Shown: positions 7,081-15,997, counted from the stretch's first letter. The stretch: 57,936 nt of DNA from Streptomyces sporangiiformans (GCF_005768555.2 NZ_VCHX02000142.1:1-57936); one strand, 5' to 3'. The notes: a model not told the origin generated them from the letters alone. Translations and numbers: made by a program.

Positions 7081-10059
7081 TCATGCCGCGGCGGCAGGCG
7101 TGAGCAGAGCGCGTACCTCGTCGGCCTCCGGGGCGCCGTTCTCCTCGTACAGGTTGAGCGCCTCGCGCCAGCAGGCCCTGGCCCGGTCCACCTGTCCCAG
7201 TTCCGAGAGCGCGCGTCCCAGGAGCGTCAGGACACTGCCCCGCATCCGGTCACCGCCGATGCACCCCAGTGCGAGGGCCTGTTCGGTGTGCTGGGCCGCT
7301 TGTGCGGGGCGGCGGGCGGCCAGATGGACTTCGGCGATCCGGAAGTGGGTGGTTCCCTCCCAGAGCCGCTGCCGGTGGTCACTGAGAATGCACAGGGCGT
7401 CGGAGAAATGACTGAGAGCCTCGGCGTGACGGCCGGCCCTGGTCAGCGCGACCCCCACGGCGTAGTGGCTGTTGGCGAGGCGCACCGTCCGGCCGAACTC
7501 GGCGTGTGCCGCGACGCCGCGCCGCGCGATCTCGACCGCCTTCGTGACGTTGCCCATGCCCAGGTGGGCACGGGAGAGGTTGCACAGGCTGGTCGCTTCG
7601 AAGGGCCGGTTGCCGGCCGCCCGCAAGCCCTCTATGGCTTGGTCGAAGAAGACCTTGCCGTCCGCGTACCGGCCCTGGTGCAGGCAGATGAGCCCCCGGT
7701 TGTTGGCCACCCAGCTGATGGCGGTGGCATCCTGCGCGGAGCCCGCGAGTTCCATGGCCGACCGCGCCTGCTCCTCGGCCTGTTCGATCCGGCCGGAGAC
7801 CAGGAGGACATCGGTGAGGACCGTCCGCGCCCTGCCTTCCGCCCGGACGTCGCCCGCGGCCCGCGTGGCGTCGCACATCGCCCTGGCCGTCGTCTCGTAC
7901 TGGTACGAGTTGGCCCCCGACTCGGTCAGGTCCTTCGACGCCCAGAGCAGGTCCACCGCCCGGCGCAGCCTGTCCGTGCCGGTGGACTGCCGTACGCAGG
8001 CCAGCAGGGGAGCCGCCTCGGTGTACAGCCAGTCCAGGGCGGCGGCTCCCTCGGTGAATCGCAGACCCGCGTGCTCCGTCGGCTCCAGATGATCCACCAG
8101 CCGGTCTCCCGGCCGCTCCATCGCGTAGACCCTCGCGGCCGTGGCCAGGTAGAAGTCCAGCAACCGGGACATCGCCGCGTCCCGCTCGCCGGGCGGCTGC
8201 TCATCCCTCTCCGCACACGCACGCGCGTAGAGTCGGACCAGGTCGTGGTAGCGATAGCGACCCGGAGCCGCGGACTCCAGCAGCGAGGTGTCGACCAGCG
8301 ACTCCAGCAAGTCCTCCGTGTCGTCCGGCGGAAGGTCCAGTACGGCCGCGGCCGCGGCGAGCGAGATGTCCGGTCCGTCGGCCAGCCCCAGCAACCGGAA
8401 GGCCCGGGCCTGCGCGGGCTCCAACTGCCCGTAGCCGAGCTCGAACGTCGCCTTGACCGCCAGATCGCCCGCCTGCAGCTCGTCGAGCCTGCGCCGCTCG
8501 TCCGCCAGCTTGGCCGCGAGCACCGAGACCGTCCACGTCCGCCGGGACGCGAGGCGGGATGCCGCGATGCGGATGGCGAGCGGCAGGAAACCGCACGCCG
8601 CGACCACGTCCAGCGCGGCCTTCCGCTCGGAGGCCACCCGTTCCTTGCCCACGATCTTCGTGAAGAGCTGGAGCGCCTCCTCGGGGGACATCACGTCCAG
8701 GTCGACCAGTTGTGCCCCCTCCAGGTCCACCATCCGTACGCGCGACGTCACCAGTGCCGCGCATCCCTCGGTGCCGGGCAGCAGCGGCCGTACCTGGGCC
8801 GCGTCGCGCGCGTTGTCCAGCAGCACCAGCACCTGCAGCCCGTCCAGGGTCGAGCGGTACAGCGCCGCCCGCTCCTCGAGCGAGTCGGGGATCGCCGAGT
8901 CCGCCGTGCCCAGGGCTCGGAGGAAGGAGCCCAGGACCGTCTCCGGCTCGGCCGCCCGCGCGCCCGCCCCCTGGAGGTCCACGTACAGCTGACCGTCGGG
9001 GAACGAGCCCCGCGCCTGGTGCGCCACGTGCACCGCCAGCGTCGTCTTTCCCACGCCTCCTATGCCGGCCAGCGCCGACACCGCCATCACCCGGCCCCCG
9101 GCCATGGACGTCGCCGACAGCACCTCACTCAGCTCGGCCACGAAAGACGCCCGCCCGGTGAAGTCCGGGACGGTCGCGGGAAGTTGCGCCGGCTTCACGG
9201 GGGCGGCCGCGGGCTCCGCGACCGGCGCCGACGGTTCCGCGAGCCCCGGGTCCGCCTGCAGGATCCGCTGCTGGAGCTCCGTCAGGCCGGGCCGCGGGTC
9301 GACCCCCAGCTCGTCCGCCAGCAGGCGCCGCGTGTCCGCGTACACGGCCAGCGCCTCCGCCTGCCGCCCGCTGCGGTACAGCGCGAGCATCAGCAGCTCC
9401 CGCAACCGCTCGCGCAGCGGATGAGCCGCCGTCAGGGCGGTGAGTTCCGAGATCGCCTCCGCGTGGCAGCCCTGTTCCAGGTCCATGTCGAGCCGGGACT
9501 CGACGAGTTGAAGCCGCCACTCGTCCAGCCGGGTCCGCTGGGTGTCCGCGTACGGCCCGGGGACGCTCGCCAGCACCTCCCCGTCCCACAGGCTCAGCAC
9601 CTTGTTGATGAGCGCCCGCGCATGACAGAGATCCCCGGCGTTGCGCGCCTTCTCGGCGTCCGCAGCCAGTTCCTGGGCCAGGGCGAGATCGAGGGCACCG
9701 TCTTCGAGCGACCGGATCGCGTAGCCGCCCGATTCGCTGACCAGAACACCGGAGCCGAGGACCTTCCGCAGGCGCGAGGCGTACGTACGGACGGCGGCCA
9801 GTGCCTGCGACGGTGGCTCGTCGCCCCAGAGCGCGTCGATCAGTTCCGAGGCGGTGGCCGTACGGCCCTCGCGCAGGAGCAGGGCCGCGAGCAGAGCACG
9901 CTGCTGGGGAGAGCCGGTGGGCAGGCTCTCCGCCCCGCGCCAGGCGCGCACCGGTCCGAGCACGCTGAAGCGGAGCGGTGCCGATCTCTCGGAACCCCAC
10001 TGCTCCGGTTCCCCCGGGTCCGGTACGCGCGGGTCTGGTACGCGCGGTACGCCGTCCAT
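7081..10059 (-). CDS. afsR: AfsR, SARP-type global regulator with NB-ARC and TPR domains
   Basis: 992 residues, matching the S. coelicolor AfsR length (993). Order of domains: OmpR-type winged helix (about 25-105, 'RFSVLGPVRAWRG' to 'TYASRLRKVLG'), bacterial transcriptional activation domain (about 110-255), NB-ARC ATPase (about 295-570) with P-loop 'GIGGVGKTT' near 330, Walker B 'LQVLVLLDNA' and 'CGFLPLAIRIAASRL', then TPRs to the end. AfsR is phosphorylated by AfsK and other kinases, binds the afsS promoter and recruits RNA polymerase. The N terminus has a duplicated 'VPDPRVPDPG' stretch ahead of the DNA-binding domain. It lies upstream of afsS in the same orientation, with a 244-bp gap that holds the afsS promoter. 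Confidence 0.97.
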   Translation of the reverse strand: MDGVPRVPDPRVPDPGEPEQWGSERSAPLRFSVLGPVRAWRGAESLPTGSPQQRALLAALLLREGRTATASELIDALWGDEPPSQALAAVRTYASRLRKVLGSGVLVSESGGYAIRSLEDGALDLALAQELAADAEKARNAGDLCHARALINKVLSLWDGEVLASVPGPYADTQRTRLDEWRLQLVESRLDMDLEQGCHAEAISELTALTAAHPLRERLRELLMLALYRSGRQAEALAVYADTRRLLADELGVDPRPGLTELQQRILQADPGLAEPSAPVAEPAAAPVKPAQLPATVPDFTGRASFVAELSEVLSATSMAGGRVMAVSALAGIGGVGKTTLAVHVAHQARGSFPDGQLYVDLQGAGARAAEPETVLGSFLRALGTADSAIPDSLEERAALYRSTLDGLQVLVLLDNARDAAQVRPLLPGTEGCAALVTSRVRMVDLEGAQLVDLDVMSPEEALQLFTKIVGKERVASERKAALDVVAACGFLPLAIRIAASRLASRRTWTVSVLAAKLADERRRLDELQAGDLAVKATFELGYGQLEPAQARAFRLLGLADGPDISLAAAAAVLDLPPDDTEDLLESLVDTSLLESAAPGRYRYHDLVRLYARACAERDEQPPGERDAAMSRLLDFYLATAARVYAMERPGDRLVDHLEPTEHAGLRFTEGAAALDWLYTEAAPLLACVRQSTGTDRLRRAVDLLWASKDLTESGANSYQYETTARAMCDATRAAGDVRAEGRARTVLTDVLLVSGRIEQAEEQARSAMELAGSAQDATAISWVANNRGLICLHQGRYADGKVFFDQAIEGLRAAGNRPFEATSLCNLSRAHLGMGNVTKAVEIARRGVAAHAEFGRTVRLANSHYAVGVALTRAGRHAEALSHFSDALCILSDHRQRLWEGTTHFRIAEVHLAARRPAQAAQHTEQALALGCIGGDRMRGSVLTLLGRALSELGQVDRARACWREALNLYEENGAPEADEVRALLTPAAAA

Positions 10060-10225
10060 CGCTGCCCCCCTGCCCGACTGTCATGACAACCAGGCCAGTT
10101 TGCCTTGTTCACGGCGGATGCGTCAGCCGTGGGTAATGGTGATCACAGGCCGCCACGCCATGTTCCGGAACGCCTCACAAGGTCCACACACGGTCGGCGC
10201 AACCCGGAGACCGTCACTCAGGTAG

Positions 10226-10240
10226 CTGACGGACCGTCAG
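10226..10240. promoter_or_regulatory. Operator-like palindrome CTGAC-N5-GTCAG (amidohydrolase-LLM operon)
   Basis: CTGACGGACCGTCAG, a perfect 7+1+7 palindrome. It ends 21 bases before the ATG at 10262 and would overlap the promoter core; TACCGT at 10250-10255 could be a -10 for a leaderless or nearly leaderless transcript. Confidence 0.8.
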
Positions 10241-10261
10241 ATCAGCGCTACCGTAAGCCGC

Positions 10262-11503
10262 ATGGAGACCATGGAGACCTTCCCGAAGATCATCTCGGTG
10301 GACGACCACACGGTGGAGCCGCCCAACGTCTGGCGGGACCGGCTCCCGTCGAAATACCAGGACCGAGGGCCGAGGATCGTCCGCGCGCCGCTCAGGGAAA
10401 TGTCTTTCCTGGGAGGCAAGTTCGCTCCTGTGATGGGCAACCCCGGAGACGACGGCCCCATCGGCGACTGGTGGGTCTACGAGGATCTGCACCGTCCCCT
10501 CACCCGCCTCGACACCGCCGTCGGCTACGACAGGGACGAGATCAAGCTCGAAGTGATCACGTACGAGCAGATGCGGCCGGGCTCGTACGACGTCCCGCAG
10601 CGCCTCGCCGACATGGACGTCAACCACGTCCAGTCCGCCGTCTGCTTCCCCACCTTCCCCCGCTTCTGCGGCCAGACCTTCACCGAGGCGAAGGACCGCG
10701 AACTGGCGCTGCTGGCCGTACGCGCCTACAACGACTGGATGGTGGAGGACTGGTGCGGCCCGCAGGCCCAAGGCCGCCTCATACCCCTGACCCTCATCCC
10801 GCTGTGGGACGCCGAACTGGCGGCGGCCGAGGTGCGGCGCAACGCCGCCCGCGGAGTACGGGCGGTCGCCTTCTCCGAGATACCTCCGCATCTCGGACTG
10901 CCCTCCGTCCACACGGACGACTGGGATCCGTTCCTCGCCGCCTGCGACGAGACCGGAACGGTCATCGCCATGCACATCGGGTCGAGCAGCCGGATGCCCT
11001 CCACCTCCGCGGACGCGCCGCCCGCCGTCGGCTCCACCATCACCTTCGCCAACTGCTGTTTCTCGATGGTGGACTGGCTGATGAGCGGCAAGTTCGAGCG
11101 CTTCCCGAACCTGAAGGTCATGTACGCGGAAGGGCAGATCGGCTGGATCCCCTACATCCTCGAGCGGGCGGACGTGGTGTGGGAGGAGAACCGCGGATGG
11201 GGCGGCGTCGCCGACAAGGTGCACCGCCCGCCGTCCGAACTCTTCGCCGACCATGTGTACGGCTGCTTCTTCGACGATGCCTTCGGCCTGCGCAACCTCG
11301 ACTCCATCGGGGTCGGGAACGTGCTGTACGAGACCGACTACCCCCACTCCGACTCCACCTGGCCGAAGTCCCGCGAGGTCGGCGAGGCCCAGATGGGGCA
11401 CCTGGACGCCGACGTGGTCGACCGGATCGTACGGCGCAACGCCATCGAGCTGCTGGGGCTGACGAAGGACGGTCGGTGGGCCGGACCGGGCGGTGCCCGG
11501 TGA
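10262..11503 (+). CDS. Amidohydrolase family protein (COG2159, ACMSD-like TIM barrel)
   Basis: 413 residues. The metal-binding start 'IISVDDHTVEP' replaces HxH with D-x-H, as in several COG2159 members. Further family motifs are 'LADMDVNHVQSAVCFPTF', 'VIAMHIGSSS' (barrel His), and 'VLYETDYPHSDSTWPKS' with the catalytic Asp near the C terminus. The family includes decarboxylases and hydrolases of cyclic acids; substrate not predictable. No clear ribosome-binding site precedes ATG 10262; a second ATG three codons in (10271) is an alternative start. Its stop overlaps the start of the LLM gene (GTGA), so the two are co-translated. Operator at 10226-10240. Confidence 0.88.
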   Translation: METMETFPKIISVDDHTVEPPNVWRDRLPSKYQDRGPRIVRAPLREMSFLGGKFAPVMGNPGDDGPIGDWWVYEDLHRPLTRLDTAVGYDRDEIKLEVITYEQMRPGSYDVPQRLADMDVNHVQSAVCFPTFPRFCGQTFTEAKDRELALLAVRAYNDWMVEDWCGPQAQGRLIPLTLIPLWDAELAAAEVRRNAARGVRAVAFSEIPPHLGLPSVHTDDWDPFLAACDETGTVIAMHIGSSSRMPSTSADAPPAVGSTITFANCCFSMVDWLMSGKFERFPNLKVMYAEGQIGWIPYILERADVVWEENRGWGGVADKVHRPPSELFADHVYGCFFDDAFGLRNLDSIGVGNVLYETDYPHSDSTWPKSREVGEAQMGHLDADVVDRIVRRNAIELLGLTKDGRWAGPGGAR

Positions 11504-12435
11504 GCCCGGGCGACAGGTCACTGCTGTACGGGATGCAGCTCCCGGTCCAGTCGCAGAGCACCCTCTACGCCGAGGGGTGGGAGGCGGCCGCCGGTCCGGA
11601 CGACCTGATCGAGATCGCGCGCACCGCCGACCGCTCCGGCTTCGCGTACCTCGCGAGCTGCGACCACGTCGCCATCCCGCGCCGCCTCGCGGCCGCCATG
11701 AGCACCGTCTGGTACGACCCCGTGGCCACGCTCGCCTTCCTCGCCGCGGCCACCGAGCGCGTCCGGCTGCTCAGTCACGTCGCCGTCGTCGGGCTCCGCC
11801 ACCCGCTCGTCACCGCCAAGCAGTACGCGACCCTCGACCACCTGTCGAGCGGCCGCCTGATCCTCGGGGTCGGCGCCGGACACGTACCGGAGGAGTTCGA
11901 GGTGCTCGGAGCCGACTTCGAGCGGCGCGGGTTCGTGCTCGACGAGACCATCGACGCGCTGCGTTCCGCCCTGGGGCGTGATGAATTCCCGGAGCACCAC
12001 GGGAAGTTGTACGACTTCGAAGGGCTCGGGCAGCGGCCCCGGCCCGCGCAGGTGCGGGTTCCCGTCTGGGTCGGCGGCTCCTCGCCCGCCGCGGTGCGCC
12101 GGGCCGCGGTGAAAGGGGACGGCTGGCTGCCGCAGGGGGACCCGCGCGATCGGCTGCCGGAGCAGATCGCCCGGCTCAAGCGGCTGCGGGAGGAGGCGGG
12201 CATCGCCGAGCCCGCCGTCGTCGGCGCCATCACCGAGCCGCTGTACGTGGGGGATCCGGGGTGGGACGTGGGCCGCCGTACCCTCGCCGGCCGACCCGAA
12301 GCGCTCGCCGAGTCACTGCGCGCGTACCGGGCGATGGGGGTCCATCAGATCCAGGTCCGGTTCCGGTCCCGGAGCCGGAGCGAACTCACGGACCAGATGG
12401 CCGCGTTCGGCGCCGAAGTGGCCCCGCATCTTTAG
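11500..12435 (+). CDS. LLM-class (probably F420-dependent) oxidoreductase
   Basis: 311 residues starting with GTG that overlaps the upstream stop. TIM-barrel luciferase-like pattern: 'GFAYLASCDHVAIP', 'LAAATERVRLLSHVAVVGLRHPLVTAKQYATLDHLS', 'RLILGVGAGHVPEEFEVLG' and 'VPVWVGGSSPAAVRRAA'. These fit the TIGR03619-like group of F420-dependent LLM proteins; flavin mononucleotide use cannot be excluded. It is the second gene of the amidohydrolase operon under the CTGAC-N5-GTCAG operator, so it probably performs a redox step on the same pathway. Confidence 0.88.
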   Translation: MSPGDRSLLYGMQLPVQSQSTLYAEGWEAAAGPDDLIEIARTADRSGFAYLASCDHVAIPRRLAAAMSTVWYDPVATLAFLAAATERVRLLSHVAVVGLRHPLVTAKQYATLDHLSSGRLILGVGAGHVPEEFEVLGADFERRGFVLDETIDALRSALGRDEFPEHHGKLYDFEGLGQRPRPAQVRVPVWVGGSSPAAVRRAAVKGDGWLPQGDPRDRLPEQIARLKRLREEAGIAEPAVVGAITEPLYVGDPGWDVGRRTLAGRPEALAESLRAYRAMGVHQIQVRFRSRSRSELTDQMAAFGAEVAPHL

Positions 12436-12468
12436 GGTCGGACCGGCTCCAACTGGGCCTTTGGGAAA

Positions 12469-12497
12469 CCTGTCAGACAGGGCTGACGAGATCTCGT
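12469..12497. promoter_or_regulatory. Two adjacent palindromes upstream of the LuxR-type gene
   Basis: CCTGTC-A-GACAGG at 12469-12481 and ACGAGATCTCGT at 12486-12497. Both are perfect, and they lie 75-100 bases upstream of the LuxR-type start. They may be regulator sites or part of the end of the LLM transcript. They do not match the CTGAC-N5-GTCAG family. Confidence 0.35.
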
Positions 12498-12570
12498 TGA
12501 AACTTTGAACAGGGTGCGAGGTGGGTCACGTATGTACTGACGTCATGGTCTCTGAGGAAGGACACGCGGC

Positions 12571-13329
12571 ATGCGATCCTCCAGGCGCGCCGGCACAGCG
12601 AACCGCTCTCCCGTTCTCACCGCTCCGGATGACGCGTCCCGCAGACTGACCGTCGCCCTCGCGTGTGCCGAGGGCGACTGGCCGCACCGCGACTGGCCGA
12701 GCGCGGACGATCCGTACGTGGGCCGTGCGCTGTTCACGCCCCCTCCTCACCAGGCGCTGCGTGACCTTGCCCGTGCTGCGGACGAGGGCGCCGAAGCCGC
12801 CGCCGTGGACGTCGTGGTGCTGCACTGCGAGGACCCCGCGGATGCATTCCCGGAGTTACTCAGCCGCATGGGTGACATGAACTCGTCAGTAATCGTGATC
12901 AGCCCCCGACGGGACACCGACACCATCCTCGAGGTCTTCCGCGGCGGAGCCGGCTATCTGGTCGAGGGCGACTACTGCACCTGCATGCTCTCCGCGGCGG
13001 TCACGGGCGCCGTGATCGGCCACACCTATCTCTCACCGGCGGCGTGCGCGGCCCTCAGAGAGGGGGCCCAGCGCATGGCCGAACCGCCCGCCGACGCCCT
13101 GGAACGGCTGCGGTCCATGCTCTCGCCGCGCGAGCGGCAGATCATGGAGTTGCTCTCGACCGGCCTGGGCGCCCAGGAGATCGGGATGCGGTTACGGCTG
13201 TCCGAGAAGACGGTCCGCAACAACCTCAGCAACATCTACGCCAAGCTGGACGCCAGGGGCAGCACGGACGCGGTGCTGCGGTGGCTGGGAGCCGCGCACG
13301 ACGACTCCCTGGGATCGACCGCACGCTGA
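12571..13329 (+). CDS. Orphan LuxR-family regulator with degenerate receiver
   Basis: 252 residues, ATG with GAGGAAGG upstream. The C-terminal 65 residues are a LuxR/NarL helix-turn-helix: 'LSPRERQIMELLSTGLGAQEIGMRLRLSEKTVRNNLSNIYAKL'. The N-terminal part has the strand/helix spacing of a receiver domain, but where the phosphorylated Asp normally sits ('DVVLLD') the sequence is 'VDVVVLHCED', so His replaces Asp. No sensor kinase is nearby. It is probably an atypical response regulator controlled by something other than phosphorylation. It is convergent with the two secreted-protein genes and may control them, which is inference only. Confidence 0.85.
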   Translation: MRSSRRAGTANRSPVLTAPDDASRRLTVALACAEGDWPHRDWPSADDPYVGRALFTPPPHQALRDLARAADEGAEAAAVDVVVLHCEDPADAFPELLSRMGDMNSSVIVISPRRDTDTILEVFRGGAGYLVEGDYCTCMLSAAVTGAVIGHTYLSPAACAALREGAQRMAEPPADALERLRSMLSPRERQIMELLSTGLGAQEIGMRLRLSEKTVRNNLSNIYAKLDARGSTDAVLRWLGAAHDDSLGSTAR

Positions 13330-13357
13330 CGTTGTTGACGTGGCGTGCACGGAAGAA

Positions 13358-13380
13358 GCCCCCGCGTGCGGCGCGGGGGC
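13358..13380. terminator. Intrinsic terminator between LuxR-type gene and secreted protein gene
   Basis: GCCCCCGCG, 5-base loop TGCGG, CGCGGGGGC: a perfect 9-bp stem between convergent genes. Confidence 0.85.
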
Positions 13381-13388
13381 CGGTCCGG

Positions 13389-14180
13389 CTACGGTGCCGG
13401 GATCTCGGACAGCGGGATCTCGACGTCGGAGACGTTCTCGCCGCCCTCTTCGAATCCGGGTTCGGCCCTGAGGCTGCGCGAGGAGTTCTGGATACCGCCG
13501 GCCTCGGGAGTTCCGCACTTCACGTTGCGCAGCCAGAGCCGGCCGTCAGGGGTGCCGTTCTTCAGGAGCTGCGGATAGAAGACATGCACGCTCGTGCCGC
13601 CTTCCTCGGGGGAGAAGAACACCTTCTGGCCGTTCTGCTCCTCTTTGTACGTGGCCCTGAGGAATCCGCTCACGTCCGTGCGCTTCTCCGACCACATGAA
13701 GAACCCGAGGTGGTCGGCCTTCACGGTGTCGGTCCTGGAGAAATCGAATCCGGTCCCCGTGTCATCACGCTCGAGGTTGAATTCCGACGTGTTGAACTTG
13801 GCGCCGACTTCGAAGAACGAGTTCCCCAGCTTTGAATCGGCGGCGGCGACGAATCCGTCTTCGAGCGTGACGGACCTCACCACCGACGCGGACACGCTGA
13901 AGTTCTTCGTGGCGGCGGTCGTGGAACCGCAGTTGTCGGTCACGGTGGAAACGCGCTTGTTGGGCCCCAGGCTGTTCCTCTTGTTCTGGACGTCGACGAA
14001 TTCACAGTTGTCCAGCTTGGCGGAGTTCTCGGCGCAGTCCTTGGTCACCTCGGAGGGGGTGGCGGCACCCGCTTGGTTCATCAGCGGAACGGCCACCGCG
14101 GCGGCCACCACCGGGGCCAGCACGAGGGTGATGCGCTTCTTCCTGCTCCGGTGATTTCCCTTGCGGCCGGTGCGTGTCAT
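13389..14180 (-). CDS. Secreted protein of unknown function, possible beta-pore-forming-toxin-like fold
   Basis: 263 residues. Basic start (RKGNHRSRKKR), hydrophobic core and AGA-like cleavage site near residue 39 form a Sec signal peptide. The mature part contains cysteines in 'KDCAENSAKLDNCEFVD' and 'DNCGSTT', then a long alternating Ser/Thr-rich stretch (about residues 85-160) and 'GFFMWSEKRTDVSGFLRATYK'. The pattern of amphipathic strands followed by a turn and a 'G-F-L/W' strand recalls the ETX/MTX2-aerolysin group, but no signature is decisive. ATG start with AAGGAG upstream. The G+C content looks lower than that of its neighbours. It follows the secreted-protein gene at 14257-14994 in the same direction with a 76-bp gap. 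Confidence 0.75.
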   Translation of the reverse strand: MTRTGRKGNHRSRKKRITLVLAPVVAAAVAVPLMNQAGAATPSEVTKDCAENSAKLDNCEFVDVQNKRNSLGPNKRVSTVTDNCGSTTAATKNFSVSASVVRSVTLEDGFVAAADSKLGNSFFEVGAKFNTSEFNLERDDTGTGFDFSRTDTVKADHLGFFMWSEKRTDVSGFLRATYKEEQNGQKVFFSPEEGGTSVHVFYPQLLKNGTPDGRLWLRNVKCGTPEAGGIQNSSRSLRAEPGFEEGGENVSDVEIPLSEIPAP

Positions 14181-14256
14181 GGTGCGTCTCCTTGAGGGGG
14201 GAGTGTGGGGAGTTGGGTGGTGGAGAGATGCGGGGGAGTGGGGTGACCGGGGGCCG

Positions 14257-14994
14257 TCAGCAGTCGGTCAGTACGGGCTTGGCCGTCCCGTCCGCGATTC
14301 CGGGTGCGCCGGCGGCTCCTGGCAGAACGGCGGGTCCCTCGACGACTTCCGACGCCACGAAGTTCTTCTCGGGGCTGGGGTTGGTGGCGAAGCCTCCCGG
14401 GTCGGCATCGATCCTCACCCGCCATTCGCCCGTCATGCGCTGCATCTTCGGCGTGAACTCCATGTGGAGGATCTTGCCGGGCGGAACTTCCCTCGTTTCC
14501 GTGTCGCCGGCGGTCACCGTCCTGAGGGTCAGGTCGGTCGTTCCCTTGTGCTTGAGCCAGGACCCGCTCAGAGCGCCGAAGAGGCCTCCACCGGCCCCCT
14601 GTTGTGTCGCGGTGTACTTGCCCTGGCCCTGACCCACGGTCGCCTTCCAGGTGATCTCGACCTTGGACGGCTCGGTGGCGTTCGGCTCGCAGTTCGGGAA
14701 GTCGATCGAGGCCTTCTCCTTGGGGCCGTCGAAGGTCTCGAAATTCGTCTCTACGTAATCGCAGTTGTCGGCCGCGAAACCGTCCGCGAAGGCGCCCCCG
14801 AAATCACTCACCGACTGCTTCTTACCGTTGAGCACTGCGGACCTTTCGCACATCGAGATGATCTGCTCGGGCGTCTTCTTCTCCTCGGCGGCGTTCGCCG
14901 ACGGCAGCAGGGTGATGACCGCTGCACCGGTGGCGAGGGCGGACCCGATGGCGACGAGTCGGACCTTCTTGTTCTTCAGGGCCCTCTTGGCCAT
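14257..14994 (-). CDS. Secreted protein of unknown function, partner of the adjacent secreted protein
   Basis: 245 residues with a Sec signal peptide (KRALKNKKVR, hydrophobic core, ANA cleavage near residue 35). The N-terminal mature region has a Cys pair, 'ISMCERSA' and 'ADNCDYVE', resembling the 'DCAENSA..DNCEFV' of the next gene, so the two look distantly related. The centre has alternating residues ('EITWKATVGQGQGKYTATQ'), a GGLFGALSGSWLK segment and 'REVPPGKILHMEFTPK', then 'MTGEWRVRI'. The PPG-K turn and the G-x-W strand are seen in aerolysin/ETX-MTX2-like proteins. It ends in a free Cys. Function is not established. Confidence 0.75.
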   Translation of the reverse strand: MAKRALKNKKVRLVAIGSALATGAAVITLLPSANAAEEKKTPEQIISMCERSAVLNGKKQSVSDFGGAFADGFAADNCDYVETNFETFDGPKEKASIDFPNCEPNATEPSKVEITWKATVGQGQGKYTATQQGAGGGLFGALSGSWLKHKGTTDLTLRTVTAGDTETREVPPGKILHMEFTPKMQRMTGEWRVRIDADPGGFATNPSPEKNFVASEVVEGPAVLPGAAGAPGIADGTAKPVLTDC

Positions 14995-15139
14995 GTCTTG
15001 CTCCGTCCTTGGCGGCTTCTTTGCCTTGCGGGGAATGGATTATTGGTCGGGGCGGGAAGCGGCAACAGAGTCAAATGTCCCTACTGGCCGGTTGGTTGAC
15101 GTGTGCAGTGCGACACACACGGGGTGTGGCACCCCTTGT

Positions 15140-15154
15140 CTGACGATCCGTCAG
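15140..15154. promoter_or_regulatory. Operator-like palindrome CTGAC-N5-GTCAG (SDR, distal)
   Basis: CTGACGATCCGTCAG, 87 bases upstream of the SDR start codon. A second, imperfect copy follows at 15184. Confidence 0.8.
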
Positions 15155-15183
15155 CTACGACCATGGGTGTCCTCATCAGGTGC

Positions 15184-15198
15184 GTGACGACGCGTCAG
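15184..15198. promoter_or_regulatory. Operator-like palindrome, one mismatch (SDR, proximal)
   Basis: GTGACGACGCGTCAG differs from CTGAC-N5-GTCAG only in its first base. It starts 44 bases after the start of the exact site at 15140, that is about four helical turns, which suggests paired binding. Confidence 0.6.
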
Positions 15199-15241
15199 CA
15201 AGGGCGTCCACCACGCGTCCACACCTCTGAAGGAGAGATCC

Positions 15242-15997
15242 ATGGGCAAGCTCGACGGGCGTGTCGTCCTCGTCACCGGCGCCGCGCGTGGCCAGGGCGA
15301 GCAGGAGGCGCGGCTCTTCGTCGCGGAGGGCGCTCAGGTTGTCGTCGCGGACGTGCTCGACGATCAAGGGGAGAAGCTGGCCAAGGAGTTGGGTGCGCTC
15401 TACGTCCACCTGGACGTGAGCCGTGAGGAGGACTGGGCGGCCGCGGTGGCCGCCGCCAAGGATGCGTACGGCCGGGTCGACGGGCTCGTCAACAACGCCG
15501 GCGTCCTGCGCTTCAACTCCCTCGTCGACACCCCCCTCGACGAGTTCATGCAGGTCGTACGCGTCAATCAGGTCGGCGTCTTCCTCGGCATCAAGACCCT
15601 GGCCCCCGAGATCGAGGCGGCCGGCGGCGGGACCGTCGTCAACACCGCCTCGTACACGGGGATGACGGGCATGGCGTACGTCGGCGCGTACGCCGCCAGC
15701 AAGCACGCGATCGTCGGCCTCACCCGCGTGGCCGCGCTGGAGCTGGCCCGCAAGGGCATCCGCGTCAACGCGGTCTGCCCCGGCGCCATCGACACCGCGA
15801 TGACCGATCCGGGCGACGACGCGTCCGCCGAGGCCGTCGACAAGCTCTACCGCAAGCGCGTCCCGCTCGGCCGCATCGGTGCGCCCGAGGAGGTGGCCCG
15901 GCTCGCGCTCTTCCTGTCCTGCGAGGACTCCTCGTACATCACCGGGCAGCCGTTCGTGATCGACGGAGGCTGGCTGGCCGGAGTGAGCCTCATCTGA
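15242..15997 (+). CDS. Short-chain dehydrogenase/reductase
   Basis: 251 residues, ATG with GAAGGAGAG upstream. Classical SDR motifs are present: nucleotide-binding 'VTGAARGQG' (about 11-19), 'NNAG' (about 84), catalytic 'YAASK' (about 155-159, Tyr and Lys), and 'RVNAVCPGAIDTAM' after it. It oxidises or reduces a hydroxyl/keto group with NAD(P)H; similar sequences act on 3-hydroxyacyl-CoA or hydroxysteroids, but substrate cannot be read from sequence. It sits under two CTGAC-N5-GTCAG-type sites, and its own stop codon lies inside the next operator at 15994. Confidence 0.92.
   Translation: MGKLDGRVVLVTGAARGQGEQEARLFVAEGAQVVVADVLDDQGEKLAKELGALYVHLDVSREEDWAAAVAAAKDAYGRVDGLVNNAGVLRFNSLVDTPLDEFMQVVRVNQVGVFLGIKTLAPEIEAAGGGTVVNTASYTGMTGMAYVGAYAASKHAIVGLTRVAALELARKGIRVNAVCPGAIDTAMTDPGDDASAEAVDKLYRKRVPLGRIGAPEEVARLALFLSCEDSSYITGQPFVIDGGWLAGVSLI

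Noticed and set aside
12469..12487. Another CTGAC-N5-GTCAG site ahead of the LuxR-type gene
   Set aside because: The half-sites are in the opposite order (GTCAG then CTGAC); it is a different palindrome.
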